A stretch of 64,000 nucleotides of DNA. Source: Acinetobacter colistiniresistens (GTDB taxonomy: Bacteria; Pseudomonadota; Gammaproteobacteria; Pseudomonadales; Moraxellaceae). Both the position numbers and the translations under genes were made by a program. The stretch spans positions 806,001 to 870,000 of the forward strand of contig NZ_CP102099.1 in NCBI RefSeq assembly GCF_024582815.1, in the 5' to 3' direction. Every line of letters starts with the position of its first letter. Position 1 is the first letter of the stretch. Under the pieces are notes generated by a model, which made no database searches, was not told the DNA's origin, and saw only the letters and a list, made by a program, of their open reading frames with translations. Positions 18,183-26,420 of this stretch are shown piece by piece.

Positions 18183-18311
18183 ATCAGGAACAGGACGTTC
18201 CAAAACATAAAACAAGAATGATAAGTTTGTGCATCAGGACGTGAGATATGACAGGAGTTGTATCTAGTGAAAGGAATACGAAAAAGCCCGACTTGGATGT
18301 CGGGCTTTTTT
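18183..18311 (+). ncRNA. Candidate CsrB/RsmZ-like regulatory RNA, copy 2
   Basis: Paralog of the RNA at 16763. GGA motifs lie at 18187, 18193, 18237, 18254, 18273 and 18295. The hairpin GGAAC-AGGAC-GTTCC keeps its stem while the loop changes A to C. The terminator keeps stem AGCCCGAC/GTCGGGCT, but its loop changes from AGGAT to TTGGAT, still retaining GGA. Substitutions thus avoid the GGA cores. The T-run ends at the stop codon of the convergent LysR gene. Confidence 0.72.
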
Positions 18312-19204
18312 TATGTGAGATTGATTTGTTTTTCCCACAGTTCAATCAAGCATTGCATGGATTTGCTCAAAGGTTTATATGCTGGCCAAATGGCATGAAT
18401 CGGCATATCTAGTCCATTGGTGGTATCGAGAAAGGCCAAGCGTACCAGACTCTGTTTGGCAAAATGTGCTTGTACTACGGAGAGGGGGAAATTGCCCCAA
18501 CCGAGCCCTTGTTCCACCATATCAATGGCTATAGATAAATTATCGCTATACCAGCATGAATCTGAGACCAGTACTCGACTATCAGGCAGTGGATAATGTT
18601 TACTGGCTACAATAATTTGTCTGAGTTCAGACAGCATGGTGAGTTCATTCTTATTCTGGGCTTTGAGCTGTTGTGCATCTTTGGGTGAAACCGCCGCGAC
18701 AAATTGTTCCATGCCCAATAAACGAAAGCGTTCATTATTATCGAGTTGCGATGAACTATAGGCAATATACAGATCAATCTCGTTATTGTGCAATCGTGTC
18801 TTGAGCTCCTGTTGCGGGGCACTGACCATTTCAATATTGAGTAAGGGATAGCGTTGAATTAACTGTTCAATTCCTGCCAATAGAAACTTTTGATTGACAT
18901 CCGCGGCAATCCCAATGCAGAGATTGGTTTCCAGACCCGTTGAAAGCTCGGTCAGATGCAGGTCAAGCTGACGCAACTTGGTCAGAATTAACCGGGCATG
19001 CGGTTCGATCGAGAGTGCAACTTCGGTGGGGGCAAGATGATTTTTACTGCGTTCAAATAATTTTAAATTCAACTCTGCTTCGAGATTGGCAATCGACATA
19101 CTGACGGCTGAAGGCACACGATTCAAGGCACGTGCCGCTGCGGAAAAATTACCTCGGTCAATAATCTCAAGAATCAATTCGAGTTGTTCACGACTGAGCT
19201 TCAT
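18311..19204 (-). CDS. LysR-family transcriptional regulator (AceR-like position)
   Basis: 297 residues with an N-terminal helix-turn-helix (REQLELILEIIDRGNFSAAARALNRVPSAVSMSIANLEAEL) and a LysR effector-binding domain. It is divergent from the PACE efflux gene at 19299, with 94 bp between. This is the same arrangement as AceR and aceI in A. baumannii, so it probably controls that pump. Its stop codon abuts the sRNA 2 terminator. Confidence 0.88.
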   Translation of the reverse strand: MKLSREQLELILEIIDRGNFSAAARALNRVPSAVSMSIANLEAELNLKLFERSKNHLAPTEVALSIEPHARLILTKLRQLDLHLTELSTGLETNLCIGIAADVNQKFLLAGIEQLIQRYPLLNIEMVSAPQQELKTRLHNNEIDLYIAYSSSQLDNNERFRLLGMEQFVAAVSPKDAQQLKAQNKNELTMLSELRQIIVASKHYPLPDSRVLVSDSCWYSDNLSIAIDMVEQGLGWGNFPLSVVQAHFAKQSLVRLAFLDTTNGLDMPIHAIWPAYKPLSKSMQCLIELWEKQINLT

Positions 19205-19298
19205 GGTTACTTCCTTGTCAGTAGAGCTGATAACGATTGACTTTTTTTATCAAATTTAAAGCGTAAAATCCACTCATTATTGATTTCAAGGTGTGGTT

Positions 19299-19751
19299 AT
19301 GCAAGGAACCAAGAGAAGAGTCACCTACGTGTTTTTCTATGAAGTGTTCAGCTTTTTTATCTGTGCGATGGTGTTAGCCGTGCTTTCAGGCACCACTATG
19401 AGTCATACAGGGCCGTTATCAATCTTGATTGCGGTGATCGCAGTGACGGTGAATTTCTTTTATAACGCTGTATTTGAGATGTGGGAAAAGCAGCAGAGCT
19501 CTAAGAAACGTACGGTACTCAGACGTGTGGCACATGCGATTGGTTTTCAAATTGTCTTGGTGATGATTTTGATTCCCCTCATTGCCTGGTGGATGCAGAT
19601 CAGTTTGCTGAAAGCTTTCTTGCTGGATTTTAGCTTGATGCTGCTAATTCCATGTTATACCTTTGTTTATAATTACTTTTTTGACCATATTTTTGGTTTA
19701 CCCAGCCATTTGCTTGAGCCGACAGCGCTGAATGCTAAAACCAGTTCTTGA
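19299..19751 (+). CDS. PACE-family multidrug/biocide efflux transporter (AceI-like)
   Basis: 150 residues from the ATG at 19299; AAGG at 19288-19291 fits it better than the in-frame GTG at 19293. Four membrane helices form two bacterial transmembrane-pair repeats. Glu15 in VFFYEVFSF sits exactly where AceI has its essential proton-coupling Glu15; NFFYNAVFEMWEK is the second signature, and the C-terminal repeat has RVAHAIGFQ. PACE pumps export biocides such as chlorhexidine or natural polyamines; the substrate here is not shown. Confidence 0.85.
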   Translation: MQGTKRRVTYVFFYEVFSFFICAMVLAVLSGTTMSHTGPLSILIAVIAVTVNFFYNAVFEMWEKQQSSKKRTVLRRVAHAIGFQIVLVMILIPLIAWWMQISLLKAFLLDFSLMLLIPCYTFVYNYFFDHIFGLPSHLLEPTALNAKTSS

Positions 19752-19776
19752 TGTGCTAGCTGATGGTTAAAATGAT

Positions 19777-19807
19777 AAAAAAGAGTAGATAAAATATACT
19801 CTTTTTT
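19777..19807 (+). terminator. Bidirectional terminator
   Basis: AAAAAAGAGTA (19777-19787) pairs with TACTCTTTTTT (19797-19807) between convergent genes. Confidence 0.8.
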
Positions 19808-19847
19808 ATGTGATTTTTATCTATTTTGTAGCAAGTAAGGCAGACGC

Positions 19848-20315
19848 TTATAGACGAATCCAAGTCATGTTGCGAAAGTTATTATTGCTTGGGTTTTTGG
19901 CATTGATGCTGAGCATTTTGCCGGTTTTGCTTAAACGCGCATTCAGCTGGTATTTCTGTCCGTCATAGGGGTTGAGCCAAACACCCTGCCCAAATTCTTC
20001 ATTTTGACTGAGCATTTTCAGGCCAGTTAATACTTCCATCCCGATGATCTGCTGATTCTTTAAGGTACCCGTACATGCGCTACATAAAGTCGGCGCAGCT
20101 TCCTTGGCAGAAGGATACATTTTGACAATCACGGCACTGTATTGTTCAGTGGCAGAATGTCTGCGAATCACGATATCAGACAGGTAAGAACCAGTACGTT
20201 CATCCACGACTTTCCACGTTCCAATCAGTGGATCTGTCGGAGCAGCATGAATCGCCAAAGGCGTGCCGAGCCCAAGCAAGAGGGCACATGCACGAAGAAA
20301 AGGTGTGTTTAGCAT
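19848..20315 (-). CDS. DUF2147-domain exported protein (first of two)
   Basis: 155 residues from the ATG at 20315 (MLNTPFLRACALLLGLG), with a signal peptide ending near HAA-P. The frame is open further upstream, but the longer version masks the signal. The domain starts at DPLIGTWKVVDERTG and ends with FRNMTWIRL, as in DUF2147. The pair of Cys in TLCSACTG matches CSKCEG in the paralog at 62281. Function unknown; probably periplasmic lipocalin-like. Confidence 0.8.
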   Translation of the reverse strand: MLNTPFLRACALLLGLGTPLAIHAAPTDPLIGTWKVVDERTGSYLSDIVIRRHSATEQYSAVIVKMYPSAKEAAPTLCSACTGTLKNQQIIGMEVLTGLKMLSQNEEFGQGVWLNPYDGQKYQLNARLSKTGKMLSINAKNPSNNNFRNMTWIRL

Positions 20316-20427
20316 GAGAAATACATCGATAAAAGTAGAAATGATGAAATGAAACAACAATTTATTATATTGTTTTAGTGGAATGATCACATCATATTTC
20401 AGGGAACTTGGCAGTTCCCTGTCTGGT

Positions 20428-21786
20428 TTAAATCATGCGGTACAGACGTTCTTTCGGGAATACTGCAGTAAAAGTTGAACCTTCATTTTCCTTTGAGATA
20501 ATTTCCAAATGGGCGCCGTGTTGCATTAACACGTGTTTTACAATTGCCAAGCCTAGGCCTGTACCACCTGTCTGACGGCTACGCGCGCTATCAACACGAT
20601 AGAAACGCTCGGTTAAGCGCGGTAAATGTTTGGGATTAATTCCGATCCCATTATCCTGTACGGTAAAGTAGGCATGGTCACCATCCTCATGCCAGCCGAT
20701 GGTAATGATTCCACCCGCAGGGGTGTATTTAATGGCATTGGTAATCAGATTACTAAAGGCACTGGCAATTTCGATATCGGAACCAATCAGATCACAATGG
20801 CTATCAATATCCAGATTTAAGGTATGACCATAATCGAGATTGTAGGCACGCGCATCATCAAAGATCTGGTTCATCAGATTGGCCATATCAATAATCTGAT
20901 TTTTCGCGACTTTTTTATTGTTTTCTAAATTGGATAACAGCAGCAAGTCATTTACCAAAGCATTCATACGCTTGGTTTGGGACTGCATCTGGGTAAAAGC
21001 CCGTTTCCAGCGCGGGGTAATGTCATCTTGATCAATAAAGGTTTCGATATAACCACTCAGTACGGTTAGCGGTGTACGTAATTCATGTGAAATATTATCG
21101 ACAAAGTCTTTGCGCATTTGCTCGAGGTTATGTACCCGTGTGGTGTCATAGGCAACCAGTAGACGACTTTCCCCGCCGAAACGGGTCAGTTTGACTTGTA
21201 CATAACGCTCTTCATCCATCTGGGCTTGCAGACGAATTCCATCTGGCGACTGGTCGCTATGGTTAAAATATTCAATAAAACTCGGTTGGCGTAAAATCGA
21301 CAATAAGTTTCGACCACGATCCAAAGGACTAATGCCCAAGAGTTTTTCAGCAGCAGGGTTCCACCATTCGATTTGATGTTGATCATCAATCAAGACCACA
21401 GCTTCGGCCAATGCCACCAAAGAGGATTGTGCACGGTCAATCAAGCCGACCATTTCTGCTTGAACAATACGTTCTTGACGCTGTGCGCGATAGACATTGA
21501 ACAGCAATGCCCCCCAAATCCCATTCAGATTGGGCGGGACATCATAAGGACGGTTGGAAATCCATTCATTGACCAGATAAAGCGAGCGCAGCTGTAGAAA
21601 AAAGAACAGCACGAAGGCAATAAAAACACAGCTCCAGAAGTATCCCACCCCGAATCCGACTAAGCTTGCAATCAATAAGAAAAAAAGTAACAGTCTTAAA
21701 TCTTGTTTTGCAAAGGTCCATAAACTGCTGTAGCGAAAACGCTGATGTTCACGTGCCAGTTCCGGGACGGGGTAAGGCTCATACAT
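20428..21786 (-). CDS. phoR: Phosphate regulon sensor histidine kinase PhoR
   Basis: 452 residues: two membrane helices (about 32-66), a PAS domain (about 120-215), the dimerisation/phosphoacceptor helix with His234 in NISHELRTPL, and a C-terminal ATPase with DNGIGI and TGGTGLGLAI. It senses phosphate status via PhoU/PstSCAB and phosphorylates PhoB. It lies 10 bp after phoB in the same operon. Confidence 0.95.
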   Translation of the reverse strand: MYEPYPVPELAREHQRFRYSSLWTFAKQDLRLLLFFLLIASLVGFGVGYFWSCVFIAFVLFFFLQLRSLYLVNEWISNRPYDVPPNLNGIWGALLFNVYRAQRQERIVQAEMVGLIDRAQSSLVALAEAVVLIDDQHQIEWWNPAAEKLLGISPLDRGRNLLSILRQPSFIEYFNHSDQSPDGIRLQAQMDEERYVQVKLTRFGGESRLLVAYDTTRVHNLEQMRKDFVDNISHELRTPLTVLSGYIETFIDQDDITPRWKRAFTQMQSQTKRMNALVNDLLLLSNLENNKKVAKNQIIDMANLMNQIFDDARAYNLDYGHTLNLDIDSHCDLIGSDIEIASAFSNLITNAIKYTPAGGIITIGWHEDGDHAYFTVQDNGIGINPKHLPRLTERFYRVDSARSRQTGGTGLGLAIVKHVLMQHGAHLEIISKENEGSTFTAVFPKERLYRMI

Positions 21787-21796
21787 AAAGGATTTT

Positions 21797-22507
21797 TTAA
21801 CCTACTGCTAAATCTGCTCGTGTGGAGAAGCGGTAACCAGTGCCACGAACGGTTTGTACAAAGCGATCGACACCAAATGGCTCTAACACTTTGCGTAAAC
21901 GACGGATATGCACATCAATGGTACGGTCTTCGATATAGACATTGCCACCCCAGACCTGATCCAGCAATTGAGCACGGGTATAGGCCCGCTCTGGATGAGT
22001 CATAAAGAAAGCCAATAAACGATATTCGGTTGGACCCATGTCTAAAATGCTATTGCCAAAGCTGACACGCTGGCTGACAGGATCAAGCAATAGGCCATTG
22101 GCGTCAATGACTTTTTCACCGCTCAGCGCATTGGCACGACGCAGTACCGCCTTGATACGGGACACCAGTTCACGCGTCGAGAACGGTTTGGTCATGTAAT
22201 CATCGGCACCGGCATCCAGACCCTGAACTTTGTGGTCTTCTTCGCCACGTGCAGTCAGCATGATCACTGGAATCTCGGCCAAGTTCTCATCACGTTTGAG
22301 GCGGCGGCATAAATCCACACCACTCACACCACCCGGTAGCATCCAATCCAGCAGAATAAGTGCAGGACGCTGATCAACGATAATTTGATGCGCTTGTTTG
22401 GCATCCTCAGCTTGTAAACATTGGAAGCCTGCCATATCCAAAGAGGTATGGATCATTTCGCGGATCGGTAGCTCATCATCGACAATTAAAATATAGTCAT
22501 CTTTCAC
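21797..22507 (-). CDS. phoB: Phosphate response regulator PhoB
   Basis: 236 residues: receiver domain with phosphoacceptor Asp54 (LLDWMLPG) and an OmpR-type winged helix at about 130-230 ([16 protein letters not shown]). It activates phosphate-starvation genes from Pho boxes. It starts with GTG at 22507, with AGGG 9 nt upstream. A Pho-box-like site lies upstream at 22653-22670, consistent with self-activation. Confidence 0.96.
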   Translation of the reverse strand: MKDDYILIVDDELPIREMIHTSLDMAGFQCLQAEDAKQAHQIIVDQRPALILLDWMLPGGVSGVDLCRRLKRDENLAEIPVIMLTARGEEDHKVQGLDAGADDYMTKPFSTRELVSRIKAVLRRANALSGEKVIDANGLLLDPVSQRVSFGNSILDMGPTEYRLLAFFMTHPERAYTRAQLLDQVWGGNVYIEDRTIDVHIRRLRKVLEPFGVDRFVQTVRGTGYRFSTRADLAVG

Positions 22508-22652
22508 AGCGCAATACCCTTAAAATCTGTAACGGTGAACCGTTTTGTTGTTATGACAGGCTTATTACAAAGATTAATTATGACAATATCATTGCAAAAG
22601 AATTAATAAAGTCGAATTTAGCAATAAATTGTGACAATCATGGGGCGTAGAG

Positions 22653-22670
22653 GTGACGAATTGATGACAA
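22653..22670 (-). promoter_or_regulatory. Pho box upstream of phoB
   Basis: On the - strand: TTGTCAT-CAAT-TCGTCAC, an 18-bp match to the Pho box (CTGTCAT-A/T-rich 4 nt-CTGTCAC). A further TTGTCAC lies 22 bp on, i.e. on the same 11-bp period. The rest of 22508-22757 shows no gene. Confidence 0.6.
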
Positions 22671-22757
22671 TTTGCCTACCCATAAAGCAAATGAATTCAT
22701 TTGCTTAACTGAATTGTTGTTTTACCGCCGTGCTTGTCACAAAACTGTAAAACGATT

Positions 22758-23435
22758 TTAATTTTTTTGTGATGTGGTTTCGATAAATGACAAAAAGACA
22801 GCACAGCAGGCAGACAAGACATCTTCTAAAGGCTGTTTGAAGCCTTCCGAGACCCAGCGAATAATAATATGGGTGACATAACCATTTAAGCCTGTGGCCA
22901 TCAGTGAAACTTCTTCAGTACTTTGCGGTGCATTGGGCATGGTGATCATCACAAAGCCCTGAATAATGCGATCAAACTGGGTCAAGGTCTCCTGAATAGT
23001 GGCTTGATTATGCAGGTCTTGCACCAGCATGGCATCAATATAAATAATGCGTGCCATACGTGGATCATCTTTAATCGCACTCAACAAAGCCGATAAACCT
23101 GCAGTCACCATATTCTTGGGTTCAGGTGCCGCCATTAGGACAGCCTGAGTTAAACAGCTTTGCATTTTCTCAATCATTTTTAAGAACACGGTTTGAAACA
23201 GCTCTTCGCTTTTCTTAAATGATTCATAGAAGTAGCGCTCAGTCAGTTTGGCTTCATTACAAACATCTTTCACGGTTACCGAGAAAAAGCCCTGTGTACC
23301 ATAGGTGGCAATACCTGCTTCAATGAGTTTTTCACGACGTGCTTCTTTACGCTCGGTTAAAGAGAGCCCCTTAAATTGTCGCTCTTTGACTGCGGTATTG
23401 TTTTTCTTGCCTGTCACTTGATCTTGAGTTGCCAT
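22758..23435 (-). CDS. TetR/AcrR-family regulator
   Basis: 225 residues: a basic N-terminal tail, a TetR helix-turn-helix at about 35-75 (RREKLIEAGIATYGTQGFFS ... VKDVCNEAKLTERYFYESF) and a helical ligand domain. It is divergent from the SDR gene at 23741. The 305-bp gap contains a palindrome lying on the SDR promoter, which makes repression of the SDR gene the simplest inference. The inducer is unknown. Confidence 0.9.
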   Translation of the reverse strand: MATQDQVTGKKNNTAVKERQFKGLSLTERKEARREKLIEAGIATYGTQGFFSVTVKDVCNEAKLTERYFYESFKKSEELFQTVFLKMIEKMQSCLTQAVLMAAPEPKNMVTAGLSALLSAIKDDPRMARIIYIDAMLVQDLHNQATIQETLTQFDRIIQGFVMITMPNAPQSTEEVSLMATGLNGYVTHIIIRWVSEGFKQPLEDVLSACCAVFLSFIETTSQKN

Positions 23436-23642
23436 TGAGAAAACCGTTCCCTAAAAAATCTTTCAATCGTCTGTCTAATGTTTATTTGCATTTCAACGCT
23501 GTTGTGCCGACTTAGCATAACCAAAATTTGAAAATATGCCTTGTCTCTTTTAAACATGTTCGGTCATAAAATGTAAATAGGCCTATTATGACATGTGCAG
23601 TGTCGCTTATTGCCATTTGTCTTAAAGCTGGAGTGTACTATA

Positions 23643-23671
23643 TTGACAACATGTATTGTCAAAATTATATT
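23643..23671 (+). promoter_or_regulatory. SDR promoter with overlapping palindromic operator
   Basis: TTGACA (23643-23648), exactly 17 bp, TATATT (23666-23671): a near-consensus sigma-70 promoter. The palindrome TTGACAA-CATGTA-TTGTCAA (23643-23662) covers the -35 and spacer, as expected for a repressor such as the adjacent TetR protein. The remainder of 23436-23740 shows ATGACATGT-type half-sites near 23590 but no gene. Confidence 0.6.
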
Positions 23672-23740
23672 GGTTATAGCTTAAACTGCACATGATCTAA
23701 GCGAATATGTGCATATCACTCGCAATACAAAGGATAGGCA

Positions 23741-24568
23741 ATGAAAAATTTTAAAAATAAAGTCGCAGCGATCACCGGTGCAGGTTCTGGGATTGGACAG
23801 CAATTGGCAGTTTTATTGGCGAAGCAAGGCTGTCATTTGTCATTGAGTGATATCAATGAAAAAGGTTTGGCGCAAACTGTAGAATTAGTGAAACAGTATC
23901 CTGTCTCGGTCACCACCAAAGTGCTTGATGTTTCAGATCGCGAGGCGGTGAAACAGTGGGCACAAGAAACCGTGCAAGATCATGGTTCAGTCAATATGAT
24001 CTTCAATAACGCAGGTGTTGCTTTGGGTTCAACCGTTGAAGGGGCAAGCTACGAAGATTTAGAGTGGATTGTGGGCATTAACTTCTGGGGCGTGGTGTAC
24101 GGAACCAAAGAATTCCTGCCATTTATCAAACAAAGTAAAGATGGTCATATCATCAATATCTCCAGTATTTTTGGTTTGACCTCACAACCAACCCAATCGG
24201 CGTATAACGCAACTAAATTTGCGGTACGCGGTTTTACTGAATCATTACGTCAGGAACTGGATATTGAAAAGAGTGGTGTCAGCTCACTCTGCGTACATCC
24301 GGGCGGGATTCGTACCAATATCGCTAAAGCAGCGAAAATGAATGACAGCTTGAAGAGTTTGGGGATGGACCCGAACAAATCGATCAAGCAATTCGACAAG
24401 TTCCTGCGCACGCCACCCGAAGAAGCAGCACGTCAGATTCTTAATGCAGTTTTGAAAGATAAACGCCGTTTATTGATTGGGACCGATGCCCGTATTGTGG
24501 ATTCGTTCCAGCGTTTATTCCCAACGGGTTATCAACGGATTGCAGCGTTTGCAACCAAGATGATGTAA
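23741..24568 (+). CDS. SDR-family NAD(P)-dependent oxidoreductase
   Basis: 275 residues of a classical short-chain dehydrogenase: cofactor loop TGAGSGIGQ (14-22), NNAG near 90, catalytic Ser in ISSIFG and Y-x3-K in YNATK. It probably reduces a ketone or aldehyde, possibly lipidic, but the substrate is not evident. It sits alone behind a strong promoter that is likely controlled by the divergent TetR protein, and it ends at a strong terminator. Confidence 0.92.
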   Translation: MKNFKNKVAAITGAGSGIGQQLAVLLAKQGCHLSLSDINEKGLAQTVELVKQYPVSVTTKVLDVSDREAVKQWAQETVQDHGSVNMIFNNAGVALGSTVEGASYEDLEWIVGINFWGVVYGTKEFLPFIKQSKDGHIINISSIFGLTSQPTQSAYNATKFAVRGFTESLRQELDIEKSGVSSLCVHPGGIRTNIAKAAKMNDSLKSLGMDPNKSIKQFDKFLRTPPEEAARQILNAVLKDKRRLLIGTDARIVDSFQRLFPTGYQRIAAFATKMM

Positions 24569-24575
24569 GTCGTTA

Positions 24576-24618
24576 GCAAATAAAAAAGCCATTCTCTGTG
24601 AATGGCTTTTTTATTTGC
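24576..24618 (+). terminator. Intrinsic terminator after the SDR gene
   Basis: GCAAATAAAAAAGCCATT, loop CTCTGTG, then its perfect complement AATGGCTTTTTTATTTGC. Confidence 0.9.
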
Positions 24619-24740
24619 GCCAGAACAAGCAGATATTAAACAATCTGAGTTCGGTTTGACGACTTTCTAAGCTATTGAAAATAATTAGCTTGGTGGAATC
24701 TTGCCATATTCTCACCCAATTTTAGGATCAGCCACTATCT

Positions 24741-24936
24741 CTTGCACGTCATTAAAGCTTCAATCGCTTTAAATTGTTCAGGCTCGCCCTACTTTTGTTT
24801 TGGCATGAGGAGCGAATGCACCGCAAGATGAAAGCTAACTTGAATAGCAAACTACGCACAGTGTTTATCTTGCGCTTCATCAAAGCTTTAGTCGCTTTGG
24901 CTTGCTCAGGTTGTAAATGACGTTTCCAAGTATCAT
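24741..24936. repeat. Degenerate intergenic repeat region
   Basis: Two imperfect direct copies of a roughly 43-bp unit (24741-24784 and 24869-24911) share TCAT-x-AAAGCTT and TCGCTTT blocks. The second runs into CAGGTTGTAAATGACGTTTCC (24907-24927), which matches the arm of the 142-bp repeat at 52498-52518. The stretch 24619-24955 shows no gene. Confidence 0.5.
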
Positions 24937-24955
24937 ATTCAGCCTCGAACTCAGG

Positions 24956-26323
24956 TTAAATAAGGACTTTAATCTTGGTCTTTTTCCAGAAGAATTGATA
25001 ATAAAATGCTTGGAAGACACATAGACTCACAAAGGAAAGTGCGTAAGCAATCCAGATGCCTGTTAAGCCCCAAAGTGAGCTAAACCAATAGGCACACGGT
25101 ACTTCGATCAGCAGAATGGTGAAAATATTGATCAGCATCGGGATATTGACCGCACCGCTGGCCCGCATGATCGAGGCAAAAATGGCACTGGCCCCAAAGA
25201 ACAGAATCGACCAGAGCACGATAAATAACAGCTGTTGGCCCAGTTCAATCACGCTGTGATCGGTAATAAACAGCGCCATTAGATATTTTGAGAACAAATA
25301 GGCTAAGATAATCAACGTGCCTGTAAATAACAGATTCATACCCAAAGCGGTACGGGTGACTTTGGCCAATAAATCGGGTTTACCTGCGCCAATCGCTTGT
25401 GCAGCAAAGATCGAGGCAGCAATTGAAATCGACAGCGCTGGAAATTGAATATAGTTCAGCACCTGATTGACTGCACCATAGGCTGCTGTGGCATGTGCAC
25501 CATAATGGTTAATCAGGCCAATAATCACCAGACCTGCTAAGGAGGTGGTAACCATCTGAATGCCTGTTGGAATTCCAAGTTTTAGAATTAATTTACTGAG
25601 CTCGGCATCATAACGAATATGTTGCAGCAATAGACGGTCGATCTTTAACGGATGATTTTTATAGTTCAGATAAATCGCTAAAAAAATCAGTACCGCGGCA
25701 TAACCGAGAATGGTTGCAATCGCAGGGGCAACAATACCCAAAGCCGGAAAACCAAAGTAACCTTTCAGCAACACCGGTGTTACACCTAAACCAATCAAGC
25801 TGGTCAGGCTCAGGGCAATCAAAGGGGTTACGCTGTCGCCAACACCCCGTAAAATCGAGGTGTAAATAATATAGACGAACAGTAAGGGGCTACCCACCAA
25901 CATCCATTGTACATAAGGCAAAGACAGATGCATGACTTTAGGATCTGTGCCGAGGAGCTCTAAAATATGTTTGGCAAAGATCAAACCCAGTACCGCAATG
26001 ATACTGCCCCCGATCAGGGTCATAAATACGGTAGAGCCAATCACGGAGCGGACTTTTTCCAGATTCTGTGCCCCCCATGCCTGTCCAATCAGTACCGTGC
26101 TGCCTGCAGAAACTCCAATCACAAAGGCCAGTAAAAAGAACAGGATGGGGAAGAAGACCGAGACTGCGGCAATGGCATTGACGCCCATCATTTGACCGAC
26201 AAAGATGGTATTAATCGTGCCTGACAGGTTTTGTAAAATATTGGTGGCAATCAGCGGCACCAGAAACACAAAAAAGGTTTTCCAGAGATTCGGTTGCATC
26301 ACCAGAGGTTGGCGTGGTGTCAT
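24956..26323 (-). CDS. MATE-family efflux transporter
   Basis: 455 residues with about 12 membrane helices in two homologous halves, the usual MATE plan (ATNILQNLSGTINTIFVGQ at the start of helix 1-2). It exports cationic compounds in exchange for Na+ or H+; the substrate is not shown by sequence. It follows the aminotransferase gene on the same strand with 97 bp between. Confidence 0.92.
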   Translation of the reverse strand: MTPRQPLVMQPNLWKTFFVFLVPLIATNILQNLSGTINTIFVGQMMGVNAIAAVSVFFPILFFLLAFVIGVSAGSTVLIGQAWGAQNLEKVRSVIGSTVFMTLIGGSIIAVLGLIFAKHILELLGTDPKVMHLSLPYVQWMLVGSPLLFVYIIYTSILRGVGDSVTPLIALSLTSLIGLGVTPVLLKGYFGFPALGIVAPAIATILGYAAVLIFLAIYLNYKNHPLKIDRLLLQHIRYDAELSKLILKLGIPTGIQMVTTSLAGLVIIGLINHYGAHATAAYGAVNQVLNYIQFPALSISIAASIFAAQAIGAGKPDLLAKVTRTALGMNLLFTGTLIILAYLFSKYLMALFITDHSVIELGQQLLFIVLWSILFFGASAIFASIMRASGAVNIPMLINIFTILLIEVPCAYWFSSLWGLTGIWIAYALSFVSLCVFQAFYYQFFWKKTKIKVLI

Positions 26324-26420
26324 TCAATTTCCTTCACGCTTCATCCTGAAACGATTGTATTTTTGTCAACATAACATTCTCAGTTGTGTTGAAGATGAGG
26401 GTTCAGTTTCTTTTTGTTGA

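Noticed and set aside
24907..24936. Full third copy of the 142-bp repeat
   Set aside because: Only one arm and its flank are recognisable; the other arm and second hairpin are missing, so it is called a remnant.
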